This document shows positions 43,212 through 51,349 of a DNA stretch of 64,000 nucleotides, in pieces. Under the pieces are notes generated by a model, which saw only the letters and a program-made list of their open reading frames with translations, was not told where the DNA came from and ran no database searches. The DNA comes from Bradyrhizobium tropiciagri (GTDB lineage: Bacteria; Pseudomonadota; Alphaproteobacteria; Rhizobiales; Xanthobacteraceae): NCBI RefSeq assembly GCF_018130545.1, contig NZ_JAFCKF010000008.1:310001-374000 (forward strand), written 5' to 3'. The first letter of the stretch is position 1. Every line of letters begins with the position of its first letter. A program made the position numbers and the translations under genes.

Positions 43212-43922
43212 ATGAGCGCACGCATTCTGGTAGTCGAAGACGAGGAAGCGCTGACGACGCTGTTGCGCTACAACCTCGATGCCGAAGGCTACGATGTCGA
43301 AACGGTGGGACGCGGCGACGATGCCGATACCCGCCTGAAGGAGCGCGTTCCCGACCTCGTGGTCCTCGACTGGATGCTGCCGGGCCTGTCCGGCATCGAG
43401 CTGTGCCGCCGCCTGCGGGCGCGGCCCGAGACCAAGCAGCTTCCGATCATCATGCTGACCGCGCGCGGCGAGGAGAGCGAGCGCGTGCGCGGGCTTGCCA
43501 CCGGTGCCGACGACTACATCGTCAAGCCGTTCTCGGTGCCGGAATTGCTGGCGCGGGTGAAGGGCCTGCTGCGCCGCGCCAGCCCGGAGCGGCTCGCCAC
43601 CGTCCTGACTTATGGCGACATCGAGCTCGACCGCGAGAAGCGCCGCGTGGCGCGCTCCGGCCGTCCGATCGACCTCGGGCCGACCGAGTATCGGCTGCTC
43701 GAATTCTTCCTCGAGCATCCCGGCCGCGTGTTCAGCCGCGAGCAGTTGCTCGACAGCGTCTGGGGTCGCGACATCTACATCGATGAGCGCACCGTCGACG
43801 TGCATATCGGCCGCCTGCGCAAGCTGCTCAATCCAGGCCGCGAGCAGGATCCGATCCGCACCGTGCGCGGCGCCGGCTATGCGCTCGACGACCGCTTCGC
43901 CAAGGCCGAGCCGCAGCCGTAA
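43212..43922 (+). CDS. phoB: Phosphate regulon response regulator PhoB
   Basis: 236 residues, OmpR family. Receiver domain with D53 in VVLDWMLPGLSG, acidic pair VEDEEAL and K in DDYIVKPFSVPEL; C-terminal winged helix RPIDLGPTEYRLLEFFLEHPGRVFSREQLLDSVWG and DERTVDVHIGRLRKLLNP. It binds Pho boxes such as that at 38386. Last gene of the operon; a palindromic repeat follows. Confidence 0.95.
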   Translation: MSARILVVEDEEALTTLLRYNLDAEGYDVETVGRGDDADTRLKERVPDLVVLDWMLPGLSGIELCRRLRARPETKQLPIIMLTARGEESERVRGLATGADDYIVKPFSVPELLARVKGLLRRASPERLATVLTYGDIELDREKRRVARSGRPIDLGPTEYRLLEFFLEHPGRVFSREQLLDSVWGRDIYIDERTVDVHIGRLRKLLNPGREQDPIRTVRGAGYALDDRFAKAEPQP

Positions 43923-43955
43923 CGGCTGCGTCGCGATCACACACCACAACACGGC

Positions 43956-44092
43956 GTCGTCCCGGCCTAGTGCGCAATTGCGCACGGGAGCCGGGACCCA
44001 TACGCCGCGGCCAGTGTAATCGGCAAGCGGCCAGACGGCTTTCTAACAACGCCCATTTGTGGTTATGGGTCCCGGCCTTCGCCGGGACGACG
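43956..44092. repeat. Palindromic repeat with nested GTGCGCAATTGCGCAC
   Basis: Second copy of the nested element at 26224: the left 48 bases are the same, including the 16-base inner palindrome. The right arm GGTCCCGGCCTTCGCCGG closes the outer stem. It lies between phoB and the gcrA terminator. Confidence 0.8.
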
Positions 44093-44126
44093 CTGGGGAT
44101 GATTGCGAGCTACGCGTCACACAAAA

Positions 44127-44157
44127 AAATCCCCGCTTCCGCGGGGATTTGTTTTTG
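44127..44157 (-). terminator. Rho-independent terminator of gcrA
   Basis: AAATCCCCGC (44127-44136), loop TTCC, GCGGGGATTT (44141-44150). On the minus strand a run of T follows the stem, 27 bases after the gcrA stop. T residues also follow on the plus strand, so it may work both ways. Confidence 0.85.
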
Positions 44158-44183
44158 CAGTCCAGGCTAGTTTTTCCCGAGTG

Positions 44184-44696
44184 CTACTTGATCTGTGGCT
44201 TCGCCGATGGCCGGCGCCGATCGGCGGCGGGCTGGTAGGCGACGCGCGAATGATGTGCGCAATAGGGCAGGCCGGCGAGCGCCTTGCCGCCGCAGAAGAA
44301 GAATTCCGGGCTCGAGGGATCGCCGACCGGCCAGTGGCAGGTCGCTTCGTTGAGCTCGAGCAGCGACAGCCGCTGGCTCATCGGCACCACATTGTCGAAC
44401 GAGATCGGATCGGGCTCCATCTCGACCTCGAAGGCATGCGCGAGCGCGGTGTTGCCGCGCGAGACCGGCCGCGCCACCCGCATCATGTGCTGGGCGGGGC
44501 GCGCCTTGCGCTGCCGCGGCGCCGCCGTGGAGGGTGCCTTGGCGCGGCCGGAGAGGCCGAGCCGGTGCACTTTGCCGATCACGGCGTTTCGCGTCACATT
44601 GCCAAGTTCCGCTGCGATCTGGCTGGCAGAAAGGCCAGACTCCCAGAGCTTCTTCAGCTGCTCGACGCGATCGTCGGACCAGGTCAATACCGTCAT
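44184..44696 (-). CDS. gcrA: Cell cycle regulator GcrA
   Basis: 170 residues with AAAGGAAG before the ATG at 44696. N-terminal DNA-binding domain TWSDDRVEQLKKLWESGLSASQIAAELGNVTRNAVIGKVHRLGL is the GcrA hallmark; the C-terminal part has CHWPVGDPSSPEFFFCGGKALAGLPYCAHHSRVAYQP with clustered Cys and His. GcrA acts with sigma-70 RNA polymerase at promoters with methylated GANTC sites. Three such sites lie in its own upstream region. Longer in-frame starts have no family similarity. Confidence 0.95.
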   Translation of the reverse strand: MTVLTWSDDRVEQLKKLWESGLSASQIAAELGNVTRNAVIGKVHRLGLSGRAKAPSTAAPRQRKARPAQHMMRVARPVSRGNTALAHAFEVEMEPDPISFDNVVPMSQRLSLLELNEATCHWPVGDPSSPEFFFCGGKALAGLPYCAHHSRVAYQPAADRRRPSAKPQIK

Positions 44697-44777
44697 CGCA
44701 TTCTTCCTTTCGCATGGCGCCGGCCAGTCATTGGAGCGGCGCTGCGAGCCAAATCTGGACAAATATCCCTGCGGCCA

Positions 44778-44925
44778 GAATCCCTTAGCCCTCGCCGGGC
44801 GCGGTGCTGCGCCCGAACGTTTACGCGAGACACAAAGGCTACTTAGAGGGTCCAGTACTGCCGCACGAGATGTCGTACCCGACAGGCCAAACGCTACAAT
44901 ATGGCGTGACTCAGGCGCAAGAGTC
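44778..44925. promoter_or_regulatory. Cluster of GANTC (CcrM) sites upstream of gcrA
   Basis: GAATC at 44778, GACTC at 44908 and GAGTC at 44921. The last two are 13 bases apart. CcrM methylates GANTC and GcrA reads the methylation state, so the cluster is a candidate for cell-cycle autoregulation of gcrA. Confidence 0.55.
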
Positions 44926-45053
44926 CGCGGCCGTGCGTCCACATGTTCCCACAAAGTTAAGCATTGTTGTGAGGCTTTTCCACCGCACCGGAATGCTCCG
45001 GATTGCGCTCGTTTCGCATCGCAGGAAGCCCGCCAAAGGCCGGCTCCTGGCGA

Positions 45054-45081
45054 TTGACACGGACCCGCCGCAGCATAGAAT
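45054..45081 (+). promoter_or_regulatory. Sigma-70 promoter for argD
   Basis: TTGACA (45054-45059) and TAGAAT (45076-45081) with a 16-base spacer, among the best promoter matches in the window. Transcription should start near 45088, giving a leader of about 105 bases before argD. Confidence 0.7.
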
Positions 45082-45092
45082 GTTGCCCACGT

Positions 45093-45121
45093 GCCGCCCG
45101 CAAAGGCGGCCGTTTTGTTTT
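45093..45121 (+). terminator. Leader hairpin with U-rich tail upstream of argD
   Basis: GCCGCC (45093-45098), loop CGCAAA, GGCGGC (45105-45110), then CGTTTTGTTTT. It looks like an intrinsic terminator placed only a few bases after the predicted transcription start, so it may attenuate argDF transcription or define a very short RNA. Confidence 0.5.
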
Positions 45122-45193
45122 CCGAAGCTGGCCGTTGCTGCGCTGGCGTCAAGGCGCGCGGCAATTGTCGGCTTCAAACCGGCAGTGAACGCC

Positions 45194-46396
45194 ATGACCA
45201 ATGCCTCGTCGCATCTGCTCCCCGTCTTCGCCAGGGTCGACCTCGGCTTCGAGCGCGGTGAGGGCGCCTGGCTGATCGCAACCAACGGCGACCGCTATCT
45301 CGATTTCACCTCGGGAGTCGCGGTGAACGCGCTCGGGCATGCGCATCCGCATCTGGTGAAGGCGCTGCAGGAACAGGCGACCAAGCTCTGGCACATGTCC
45401 AACCTGTTCAAGAGCCCGGACGGCGAGGTGCTGGCCGCGCGGCTGTGCCAGCAGAGCTTTGCCGACTTCGTGTTCTTCTGCAATTCCGGCGCGGAAGCGA
45501 TGGAGGGCGTGATCAAGCTGGTCCGCCACTATCACTTCTCCAAGGGCCATCCCGAGCGCTACCGCATCATCACCTTCGAAGGCGCCTTCCACGGCCGCAC
45601 GCTGGGTACGCTGGCTGCGACCGGCTCGGCGAAATACCTCGAAGGCTTCGGCCCGCCGATGGACGGCTTCGACCAGGTGCCGCATGGCGACATCGAGGCG
45701 GTGAAGAAGGCGATCGGCCCGCATACCGCCGGCATCCTGATCGAGCCGGTGCAGGGCGAGGGCGGCGTGCGCTCGGCGCCGCAGGCGTTCTTCAAGGCGC
45801 TGCGCGCGCTGTGCGACGAACATGGCCTGCTGCTGGCCTTCGACGAGGTGCAGACCGGCATGGGCCGTACCGGTGACCTGTTCGCCTACAAGCGCACCGG
45901 CGTGACGCCGGACGTGATGTCGCTGGCCAAGGCGCTCGGCGGCGGCTTCCCGATCGGTGCGGTGCTGGCGACTGCGCAGGCTGCCGCCGGCATGGCGCCG
46001 GGCTCGCACGGTTCGACCTTCGGCGGCAATCCGCTGGCGGTCGCCGCCGCCAATGCCGTGCTCGATGTCATGCTGAAGCCCGGCTTCTTCGAGCATGTGC
46101 AGAAGATGTCGCTGCTGCTGAAGCAGAAGCTTGCCTCCGTCGTTGACCGATATCCCGGGGTGCTGTCTGAAGTGCGCGGCGAAGGGCTGCTGATCGGCGT
46201 CAAGGCCGTGGTGCCGTCGGGCGATCTGATCGCCACGCTGCGCAACGAGAAGCTGCTCACCGTCGGTGCCGGCGACAATGTGGTCCGGTTCCTGGCGCCC
46301 CTGATCGTCACCGAGGCCGAGATCGACCAGTCGATCACCGCGCTCGAGCGCGCCTGCGCGACGCTGTCGGCGGCACAGCCTAAGAAGGCGGGGTGA
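45194..46396 (+). CDS. argD: Acetylornithine aminotransferase
   Basis: 400 residues; the ATG at 45194 gives the normal ArgD length, while upstream codons in frame are leader sequence. Class III aminotransferase motifs: [67 protein letters not shown] and the PLP lysine in [17 protein letters not shown]. It converts N-acetylglutamate semialdehyde to N-acetylornithine in arginine synthesis. Its stop overlaps the argF start region (GTGATG). Confidence 0.92.
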   Translation: MTNASSHLLPVFARVDLGFERGEGAWLIATNGDRYLDFTSGVAVNALGHAHPHLVKALQEQATKLWHMSNLFKSPDGEVLAARLCQQSFADFVFFCNSGAEAMEGVIKLVRHYHFSKGHPERYRIITFEGAFHGRTLGTLAATGSAKYLEGFGPPMDGFDQVPHGDIEAVKKAIGPHTAGILIEPVQGEGGVRSAPQAFFKALRALCDEHGLLLAFDEVQTGMGRTGDLFAYKRTGVTPDVMSLAKALGGGFPIGAVLATAQAAAGMAPGSHGSTFGGNPLAVAAANAVLDVMLKPGFFEHVQKMSLLLKQKLASVVDRYPGVLSEVRGEGLLIGVKAVVPSGDLIATLRNEKLLTVGAGDNVVRFLAPLIVTEAEIDQSITALERACATLSAAQPKKAG

Positions 46397-47322
46397 TGAG
46401 CAAGCCTGTCCGTCACTTCCTCGACATCAACGAACTGCCGCTCGCCGAGCTGCGCAACATGCTCTCAGCCGGCGCCGCCATGAAGGCGAAGCTGAAGGCG
46501 CACGAGAAGGGCAAGAAGCCGCTCGAAGGCAAGACGCTCGCGATGATCTTCGAGCGCCCGTCGACCCGCACCCGGGTGTCGTTCGACGTCGGCATGCGCC
46601 AGCTCGGCGGTGAATCCATCATGCTGACCGGCGCCGAGATGCAGCTTGGTCGCGGCGAGACCATCGCCGACACCGCGCGCGTGCTGTCGCGCTATGTCGA
46701 TGCGATCATGATCCGCATCCTCAACCATGACGCGCTGCTCGAGCTCGCCGCCCACGCCACCGTTCCCGTCATCAACGGCCTGACCCGGCGCTCGCATCCC
46801 TGCCAGGTGATGGCGGACCTCATGACCTACGAGGAAAACCGCGGCTCGATCGAGGGCAAGACGGTGGCCTGGACCGGCGACGACAACAACGTGCTGGCGT
46901 CCTGGGCGCATGCCGCCGAGCGGTTCAAGTTCCAGCTCAATGTCGCGACCCCGCCGGAGCTGTCGCCGAAGAAGCCGATGCGCGACTGGATCAAGGCGAC
47001 CAATGCCCCGATCATGCTCGGCACCGATCCGGAAGCCGCCGTGCGCGGCGCCGACTGCGTCGTCACCGACACCTGGGTGTCGATGGGCGACAAGGAGGGC
47101 GAGCACCGCCACAACGTGCTGCGGCCCTATCAGGTCAATGCCAAGCTGATGTCGCTTGCCAAGCGGGACGCCCTGTTCATGCACTGCCTGCCCGCGCATC
47201 GCGGCGAGGAGGTCACCGACGAGGTGATCGACGGGCCGCAATCCGTGGTGTTCGACGAGGCGGAAAACCGCCTGCACGCGCAGAAGGGCATTCTGGCCTG
47301 GTGTTTTAACGAAGTCGCGTAA
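46396..47322 (+). CDS. argF: Ornithine carbamoyltransferase
   Basis: 308 residues. Carbamoyl-phosphate loop [34 protein letters not shown] and [18 protein letters not shown] mark an anabolic OTCase. ATG at 46396 shares its A with the argD stop, so the two arginine genes are coupled. Product: citrulline. A palindromic repeat follows. Confidence 0.95.
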   Translation: MSKPVRHFLDINELPLAELRNMLSAGAAMKAKLKAHEKGKKPLEGKTLAMIFERPSTRTRVSFDVGMRQLGGESIMLTGAEMQLGRGETIADTARVLSRYVDAIMIRILNHDALLELAAHATVPVINGLTRRSHPCQVMADLMTYEENRGSIEGKTVAWTGDDNNVLASWAHAAERFKFQLNVATPPELSPKKPMRDWIKATNAPIMLGTDPEAAVRGADCVVTDTWVSMGDKEGEHRHNVLRPYQVNAKLMSLAKRDALFMHCLPAHRGEEVTDEVIDGPQSVVFDEAENRLHAQKGILAWCFNEVA

Positions 47323-47333
47323 CCACTAACGCC

Positions 47334-47450
47334 GTCGTCCCGGCGAAGGCCGGGACCGATACGCCGTGGCCCATGAAAAGGCACAAGGGGAGACGTCTTG
47401 TGCTGCGACAAGTCCTGTGGTTATGGGTCCCGGCCTTCGCCGGGACGACG
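47334..47450. repeat. Palindromic repeat, GTCGTCCCGG...GGGACGAC type
   Basis: GTCGTCCCGGCGAAGGCCGG at the left pairs with CCGGCCTTCGCCGGGACGAC at the right, with inner CCGATACGCC. It lies between argF and hslO. Confidence 0.8.
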
Positions 47451-47506
47451 ATCGCTCGTTGAGTGAACCCCTTTATTTCACGGTCCGAGACCCCAGATAG
47501 AGCGCC

Positions 47507-48508
47507 ATGGTTTCACAATCCCCCGACATCAAAATCACCACCGAGGCGCCGGTTCGCGCGCCGTCAGCAGTTCCTGTCGACGATGCCGTGCTGGCCTTCG
47601 AGGTCGGCGCGCTGGATCTGCGCGGCCGGCTGACCCGGCTCGGCCCGGCGCTCGACGAGATCCTGCACAAGCACGATTATCCGCCTGCGGTGGGCAAGCT
47701 GCTCGGCGAGGCGATCGTGCTGACCACGCTGCTTGGCTCGTCCGTCAAGTTCGAGGGCCGCTTCATCCTGCAGACCCGGACCGAAGGTCCGGTGTCGCTC
47801 CTGATCGTCGATTTCCAGGCGCCCGACCGGCTGCGTGCCTATGCGCGTTACGACGCGGCGCAGCTCAAGCCGGGGCAGACCTCGGGCGAGCTGCTCGGCA
47901 AGGGCCACCTTGCGATGACGATCGATCAGGGCTCCAACACCAGCCGCTACCAGGGCTTGGTCGCGCTCGACGGCGGCGGCCTCGAAGAGGCGGCGCACGA
48001 ATATTTCCTGCGCTCGGAGCAGATCCCGACGCGGGTGCGGCTTGCGGTCGGCGAGGAGATGCGCGGCGGCGAGGGCGGCAAGCTGCACTGGCGCGCCGGC
48101 GGCATCCTGCTGCAATTCCTGCCCAAGGCGCCCGAGCGGGCCAAGCAGGCCGACCTGCATCCCGGTGATGCGCCGGAGGGCACGGTCACGCATTCCGTGC
48201 CGGACGACGATGCCTGGGTCGAGGGCCAGTCGCTGATCTCGACCGTCGAGGATGTCGAGCTGATCGATCCCGACCTCTCCGGCGAGCGGCTCTTGTACCG
48301 CCTGTTCCACGAACGCGGCGTCCGCGTCTTCAACCCGCAACCGCTGCGCGCGCAATGCTCCTGTTCGCGCGATGCGGTGTCCTCGATGCTGAAGAGTTTT
48401 GCGCCGAACGATCGCGCCGAGATGGTCAAGGACGGCAAGGTCGTCGTGACCTGCGAGTTCTGCTCGTCGGTGTATGAGTTCACGCCACAGGAAGCCGGCG
48501 TCGAATAA
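47507..48508 (+). CDS. hslO: Redox-regulated chaperone Hsp33
   Basis: 333 residues. The C-terminal zinc centre is intact: QCSCSRD (C-x-C) and VTCEFCSSVYEF (C-x-x-C). N-terminal fold segments KLLGEAIVLTTLLGSSVKFEGRFILQTRTEGPVSLLIVDFQAP are typical. Oxidation releases zinc and activates the holdase in the cytoplasm. The N-terminus is about 25 residues longer than E. coli Hsp33, as in other alphaproteobacteria. Upstream of apaG on the opposite strand. Confidence 0.93.
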   Translation: MVSQSPDIKITTEAPVRAPSAVPVDDAVLAFEVGALDLRGRLTRLGPALDEILHKHDYPPAVGKLLGEAIVLTTLLGSSVKFEGRFILQTRTEGPVSLLIVDFQAPDRLRAYARYDAAQLKPGQTSGELLGKGHLAMTIDQGSNTSRYQGLVALDGGGLEEAAHEYFLRSEQIPTRVRLAVGEEMRGGEGGKLHWRAGGILLQFLPKAPERAKQADLHPGDAPEGTVTHSVPDDDAWVEGQSLISTVEDVELIDPDLSGERLLYRLFHERGVRVFNPQPLRAQCSCSRDAVSSMLKSFAPNDRAEMVKDGKVVVTCEFCSSVYEFTPQEAGVE

Positions 48509-48515
48509 CAGGTCT

Positions 48516-48597
48516 GTCATGGCCGGGCTCGACCCGGCCATCCATCGCTTCAGGAAAACTTCGTTTGATGGATCGCCGGGTCAGGCCCGGCGATGAC
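48516..48597. repeat. Palindromic repeat, GTCATGGCCGGG...CCCGGCGATGAC type
   Basis: GTCATGGCCGGGCTCGACC at the left and GGTCAGGCCCGGCGATGAC at the right, with inner CCATCCATC/GATGGAT. It fills the gap between the convergent hslO and apaG genes; only one copy in this window. Confidence 0.7.
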
Positions 48598-48611
48598 GCG
48601 TATTGTGCGCG

Positions 48612-49010
48612 TCAGTTCAGCACCCTTTTCCCATCCGGGCTCGGGCTGTCCAGCGAGAACGTCGGCACCTCGATGTCAAAACGCTCGCCGCCCTCGGTGA
48701 CCATCTGATAGCTGCCGGTCATGAAGCCGGAGGCGGTCGGCAGCGGCACGCCGGAGGTGTATTCGAAGCGCTCGCCGGGCGCGAGCACCGGCTGCTCGCC
48801 GACCACGCCCTCGCCACGCACCTCCTGGCGGCGGCCGGTGGCGTCGGTGATGATCCAGTGCCGCGTCCGCAGCTGCACCGTTTCTGCTCCCGAATTGACG
48901 ATCACGATCTTGTACGACCAGAAATATTCGCGCCGGTCGATCGACGAGCGCTCCGGCATGAAGTTGGGTTCGACGGTGACTTCGATCTGACGGGTAACGG
49001 CGCGGTACAT
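48612..49010 (-). CDS. apaG: ApaG domain protein
   Basis: 132 residues from the ATG at 49010. The whole protein is an ApaG/FN3-like beta sandwich: VTVEPNFMPERSSIDRREYFWSYKIVIVNSGAETVQLRTRHWIITDATGRRQEVRGEGVVGEQPVLAPGERFEYTSGVPLPTASGFMTGSYQM. The GEGVVGEQP.L.PG..F.YTSG stretch is the family signature. Its biochemical role is unsettled; ApaG proteins have been linked to cobalt/magnesium resistance and diadenosine tetraphosphate. Confidence 0.92.
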   Translation of the reverse strand: MYRAVTRQIEVTVEPNFMPERSSIDRREYFWSYKIVIVNSGAETVQLRTRHWIITDATGRRQEVRGEGVVGEQPVLAPGERFEYTSGVPLPTASGFMTGSYQMVTEGGERFDIEVPTFSLDSPSPDGKRVLN

Positions 49011-49306
49011 ACGGCTCAATCCAAGGGTCTCAGTGCAAGATCCGCTTTCGATCGGATGATGCGCAAACAGGTGCCTATCATAGCCAATTGGTCAGCCGGA
49101 ACCAATCGTCTGCAGGACTTGAAAGCCGGGGCCGAGAAAAGCCGGAGTTGGGGCCGTCCGTTCATCGCGGTTTCAACATAGTTCCGCTCTAAAGCACGGC
49201 GGCATGTCGCCGCGCGCTTTGTCGGCAAGGCTTTCTCAGCAAGTCGCGGACCGATATTATCTTTTCAGCTGGGCAGGCGGGGCGTCCGCGGCCGACACGG
49301 TGCTTG
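49011..49306. other. Intergenic region between apaG and opgC starts
   Basis: These 296 bases separate two divergent genes and hold no recognised gene, repeat or RNA. Promoters for both must be here, but no convincing -35/-10 pair was picked out. Confidence 0.35.
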
Positions 49307-50566
49307 ATGAGCTCGATTGCCGATCCCATAGCCGGTTCGCCGGCGGCTGACGCCAAAACCGAGGCCAAGAGCGAGGTCAAGGCGAAGGTTGCCGCACCCG
49401 CGATCACGCTGCCGGTGACCGGCGAGCGCGAGCTCCGGCTCGACCTGTTCCGCGGGCTCGCGCTGTGGCTGATCTTCATCGATCACCTGCCGACCAATCT
49501 TTTGACCTGGCTGACGATCCGCAATTACGGCTTCTCCGACGCCACCGAGATCTTCATCTTCATCTCCGGTTACACCGCGGCCTTCGTCTACGGCCGGGCG
49601 ATGCTGGAGGGCGGCTTCGTGATCGCGACCGCGCGCATCCTGCGCCGGGTCTGGCAGATCTATGTCGCGCATGTCTTCCTGTTCACGATCTTCCTGGCCG
49701 AGATCTCCTATGTGGCGACCTCGTTCGAGAACCCGCTCTATAGCGAAGAGATGGGGATCATGGATTTCCTCAAGCAGCCCGACGTCACCATCGTGCAGGC
49801 GCTGCTGCTGCGCTTCCGCCCGGTCAATATGGACGTACTGCCGCTTTATATCGTGCTGATGCTGTTCCTGCCGCTGATCCTGTGGCTGATGAAGTGGAAG
49901 CCCGACGTCACGCTCGGCCTGTCGGTCTTGCTCTACGCGTTGACATGGCAGTTCGACCTGTATCTCTCGGCCTATCCGAACGGCTTCTGGGCGTTCAATC
50001 CGTTCGCCTGGCAATTGCTGTTCGTGTTCGGGGCCTGGTGCGCGCTCGGCGGCGCGCGGCGGATGTCGCGCATCCTGTCGTCGAACATCACGATGTGGAT
50101 CTGCATCGTCTATCTGGTCGCGGCGTTCTTCGTGACGCTGACCTGGTACGTGCCGCAGCTCGGCCACATCATGCCGAAGGTCATCGAGCAATGGATGTAT
50201 CCGATCAACAAGACCGACCTGGACGTGTTGCGGTTCGCGCACTTCCTGGCGCTCGCAGCCCTCACCGTGCGCTTCCTGCCCCGGGATTGGCCGGGCTTGA
50301 AATCGCGCTGGCTGCGACCTTTGATCCTGTGTGGCCAGCATTCGCTTGAGATATTCTGTCTCGGGGTTTTCCTTGCCTTTGCCGGTCACTTCGTGCTTGC
50401 CGAAGTCTCTGGCGGTGCCGCACTGCACGCCTTGATCAGCGTCTGCGGCATCCTCATCATGTGCGGCATGGCGTGGATTATCTCGTGGTACAAGCACTCC
50501 GCCGACAAAGGCGCCTCGAAAAGAGGTGCCGCCGGCAACGCCGATCTGGCGGGAGGGGGAGCATGA
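49307..50566 (+). CDS. OpgC-domain membrane acyltransferase
   Basis: 419 residues from the ATG at 49307 (a TTG precedes it). A lysine/alanine-rich cytoplasmic start is followed by ELRLDLFRGLALWLIFIDHLPTNLLTWLTIRNYGFSDATEIFIFISGYTAAFVYGRAM, the OpgC pattern, and about ten membrane helices. OpgC transfers succinyl groups to periplasmic glucans. Two SGNH-hydrolase-like genes follow in the same operon (ATGA overlap, then 13 bases), suggesting a joint role in acyl modification of an envelope glycan. Confidence 0.85.
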   Translation: MSSIADPIAGSPAADAKTEAKSEVKAKVAAPAITLPVTGERELRLDLFRGLALWLIFIDHLPTNLLTWLTIRNYGFSDATEIFIFISGYTAAFVYGRAMLEGGFVIATARILRRVWQIYVAHVFLFTIFLAEISYVATSFENPLYSEEMGIMDFLKQPDVTIVQALLLRFRPVNMDVLPLYIVLMLFLPLILWLMKWKPDVTLGLSVLLYALTWQFDLYLSAYPNGFWAFNPFAWQLLFVFGAWCALGGARRMSRILSSNITMWICIVYLVAAFFVTLTWYVPQLGHIMPKVIEQWMYPINKTDLDVLRFAHFLALAALTVRFLPRDWPGLKSRWLRPLILCGQHSLEIFCLGVFLAFAGHFVLAEVSGGAALHALISVCGILIMCGMAWIISWYKHSADKGASKRGAAGNADLAGGGA

Positions 50567-51336
50567 AGTCCGCGCGGACGACGCTGGGCCTGCTGCTGCT
50601 GGCCGCCTGTTTGGCGGCGGCGCCCGCGCGCGCCGGCGACAACCCCGAGCCGGCACCACCGGCACCGCCCTGCGACGTGCCCGCCTATCTCTTGTCGAGC
50701 GAGAGCTTGCTGCCGAAGGTCACCGATGCGGTGAAGGCCAACCAGCCGCTGAGCGTGCTCGTCGTCGGCAGCCGTTCCTCGACCATTCCGGGCAACGAGG
50801 CGAGCGCCTATCCGGCGACGATGCAGGCGGCGCTGAAAGAGGCATTTCCGTCGGCTGTGATCGATCTGTCCGTAGAATTACAGGGAAAGAGCACTGCGGA
50901 GGAGACCGCAGGAACCCTTGTTAAGCTTGTTGAAGCAAAAAAGCCTACTTTGGTTATCTGGCAGACCGGAACGGTCGATGCTATGCGAGCAGTCGATCCC
51001 GACGATTTCCGTACCGCCATCAACGACGGCGTTGTTGCGTTGCGGGGCGCCGGGACCGACGTGGTGCTGGTCAACCTGCAATACAGCCCGCGTACGGAGA
51101 CGATGATCTCTGCACCGCCATATCTCGACAACATGAAGGTGGTGGCGCAGCAGCACGACGTTCCGCTGTTCGACCGGTTCGCGATTATGAAGCAGTGGAG
51201 CGACGCCGGATATTTTGACCTGTTCAGCACCTCGCATGGGGTCGATCTGGCCAAGAAGGTTCATGCCTGTCTCGGCCGTGCCCTTGCGAAATTCGTGATC
51301 GATGCGGCCCATCTGGGCCCGGTGCAGCAGAATTAG
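50563..51336 (+). CDS. Exported SGNH-hydrolase-like protein, catalytic residues eroded
   Basis: 257 residues; GGGAGGGGGA and an ATGA overlap fix the start. Signal peptide RTTLGLLLLAACLAAAPARA. The fold matches the next gene (compare LVIWQTGTVDAMR with MVIWQVGTNAVLR and VNLQYSPRTE with VDPQYSPRVT). However, block I reads VGSRSST, the block III Asn is replaced (GTVDA) and the block V D-x-x-H motif appears as STSH with no Asp. It may be a non-catalytic partner. Periplasmic. Confidence 0.75.
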   Translation: MKSARTTLGLLLLAACLAAAPARAGDNPEPAPPAPPCDVPAYLLSSESLLPKVTDAVKANQPLSVLVVGSRSSTIPGNEASAYPATMQAALKEAFPSAVIDLSVELQGKSTAEETAGTLVKLVEAKKPTLVIWQTGTVDAMRAVDPDDFRTAINDGVVALRGAGTDVVLVNLQYSPRTETMISAPPYLDNMKVVAQQHDVPLFDRFAIMKQWSDAGYFDLFSTSHGVDLAKKVHACLGRALAKFVIDAAHLGPVQQN

Positions 51337-51349
51337 AGGAAGCAGAGTT

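Larger units (their letters stand above)
44697..45193. other. Divergent gcrA-argD intergenic region
   Basis: No protein gene is seen in these 497 bases. The region contains three GANTC sites (44778-44925), a CtrA-like half site AGTTAAGC near 44956, TTTTCCACC near 44979 that is similar to a DnaA box, and the argD promoter and leader hairpin from 45054 on. A short sRNA cannot be excluded. Confidence 0.5.
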
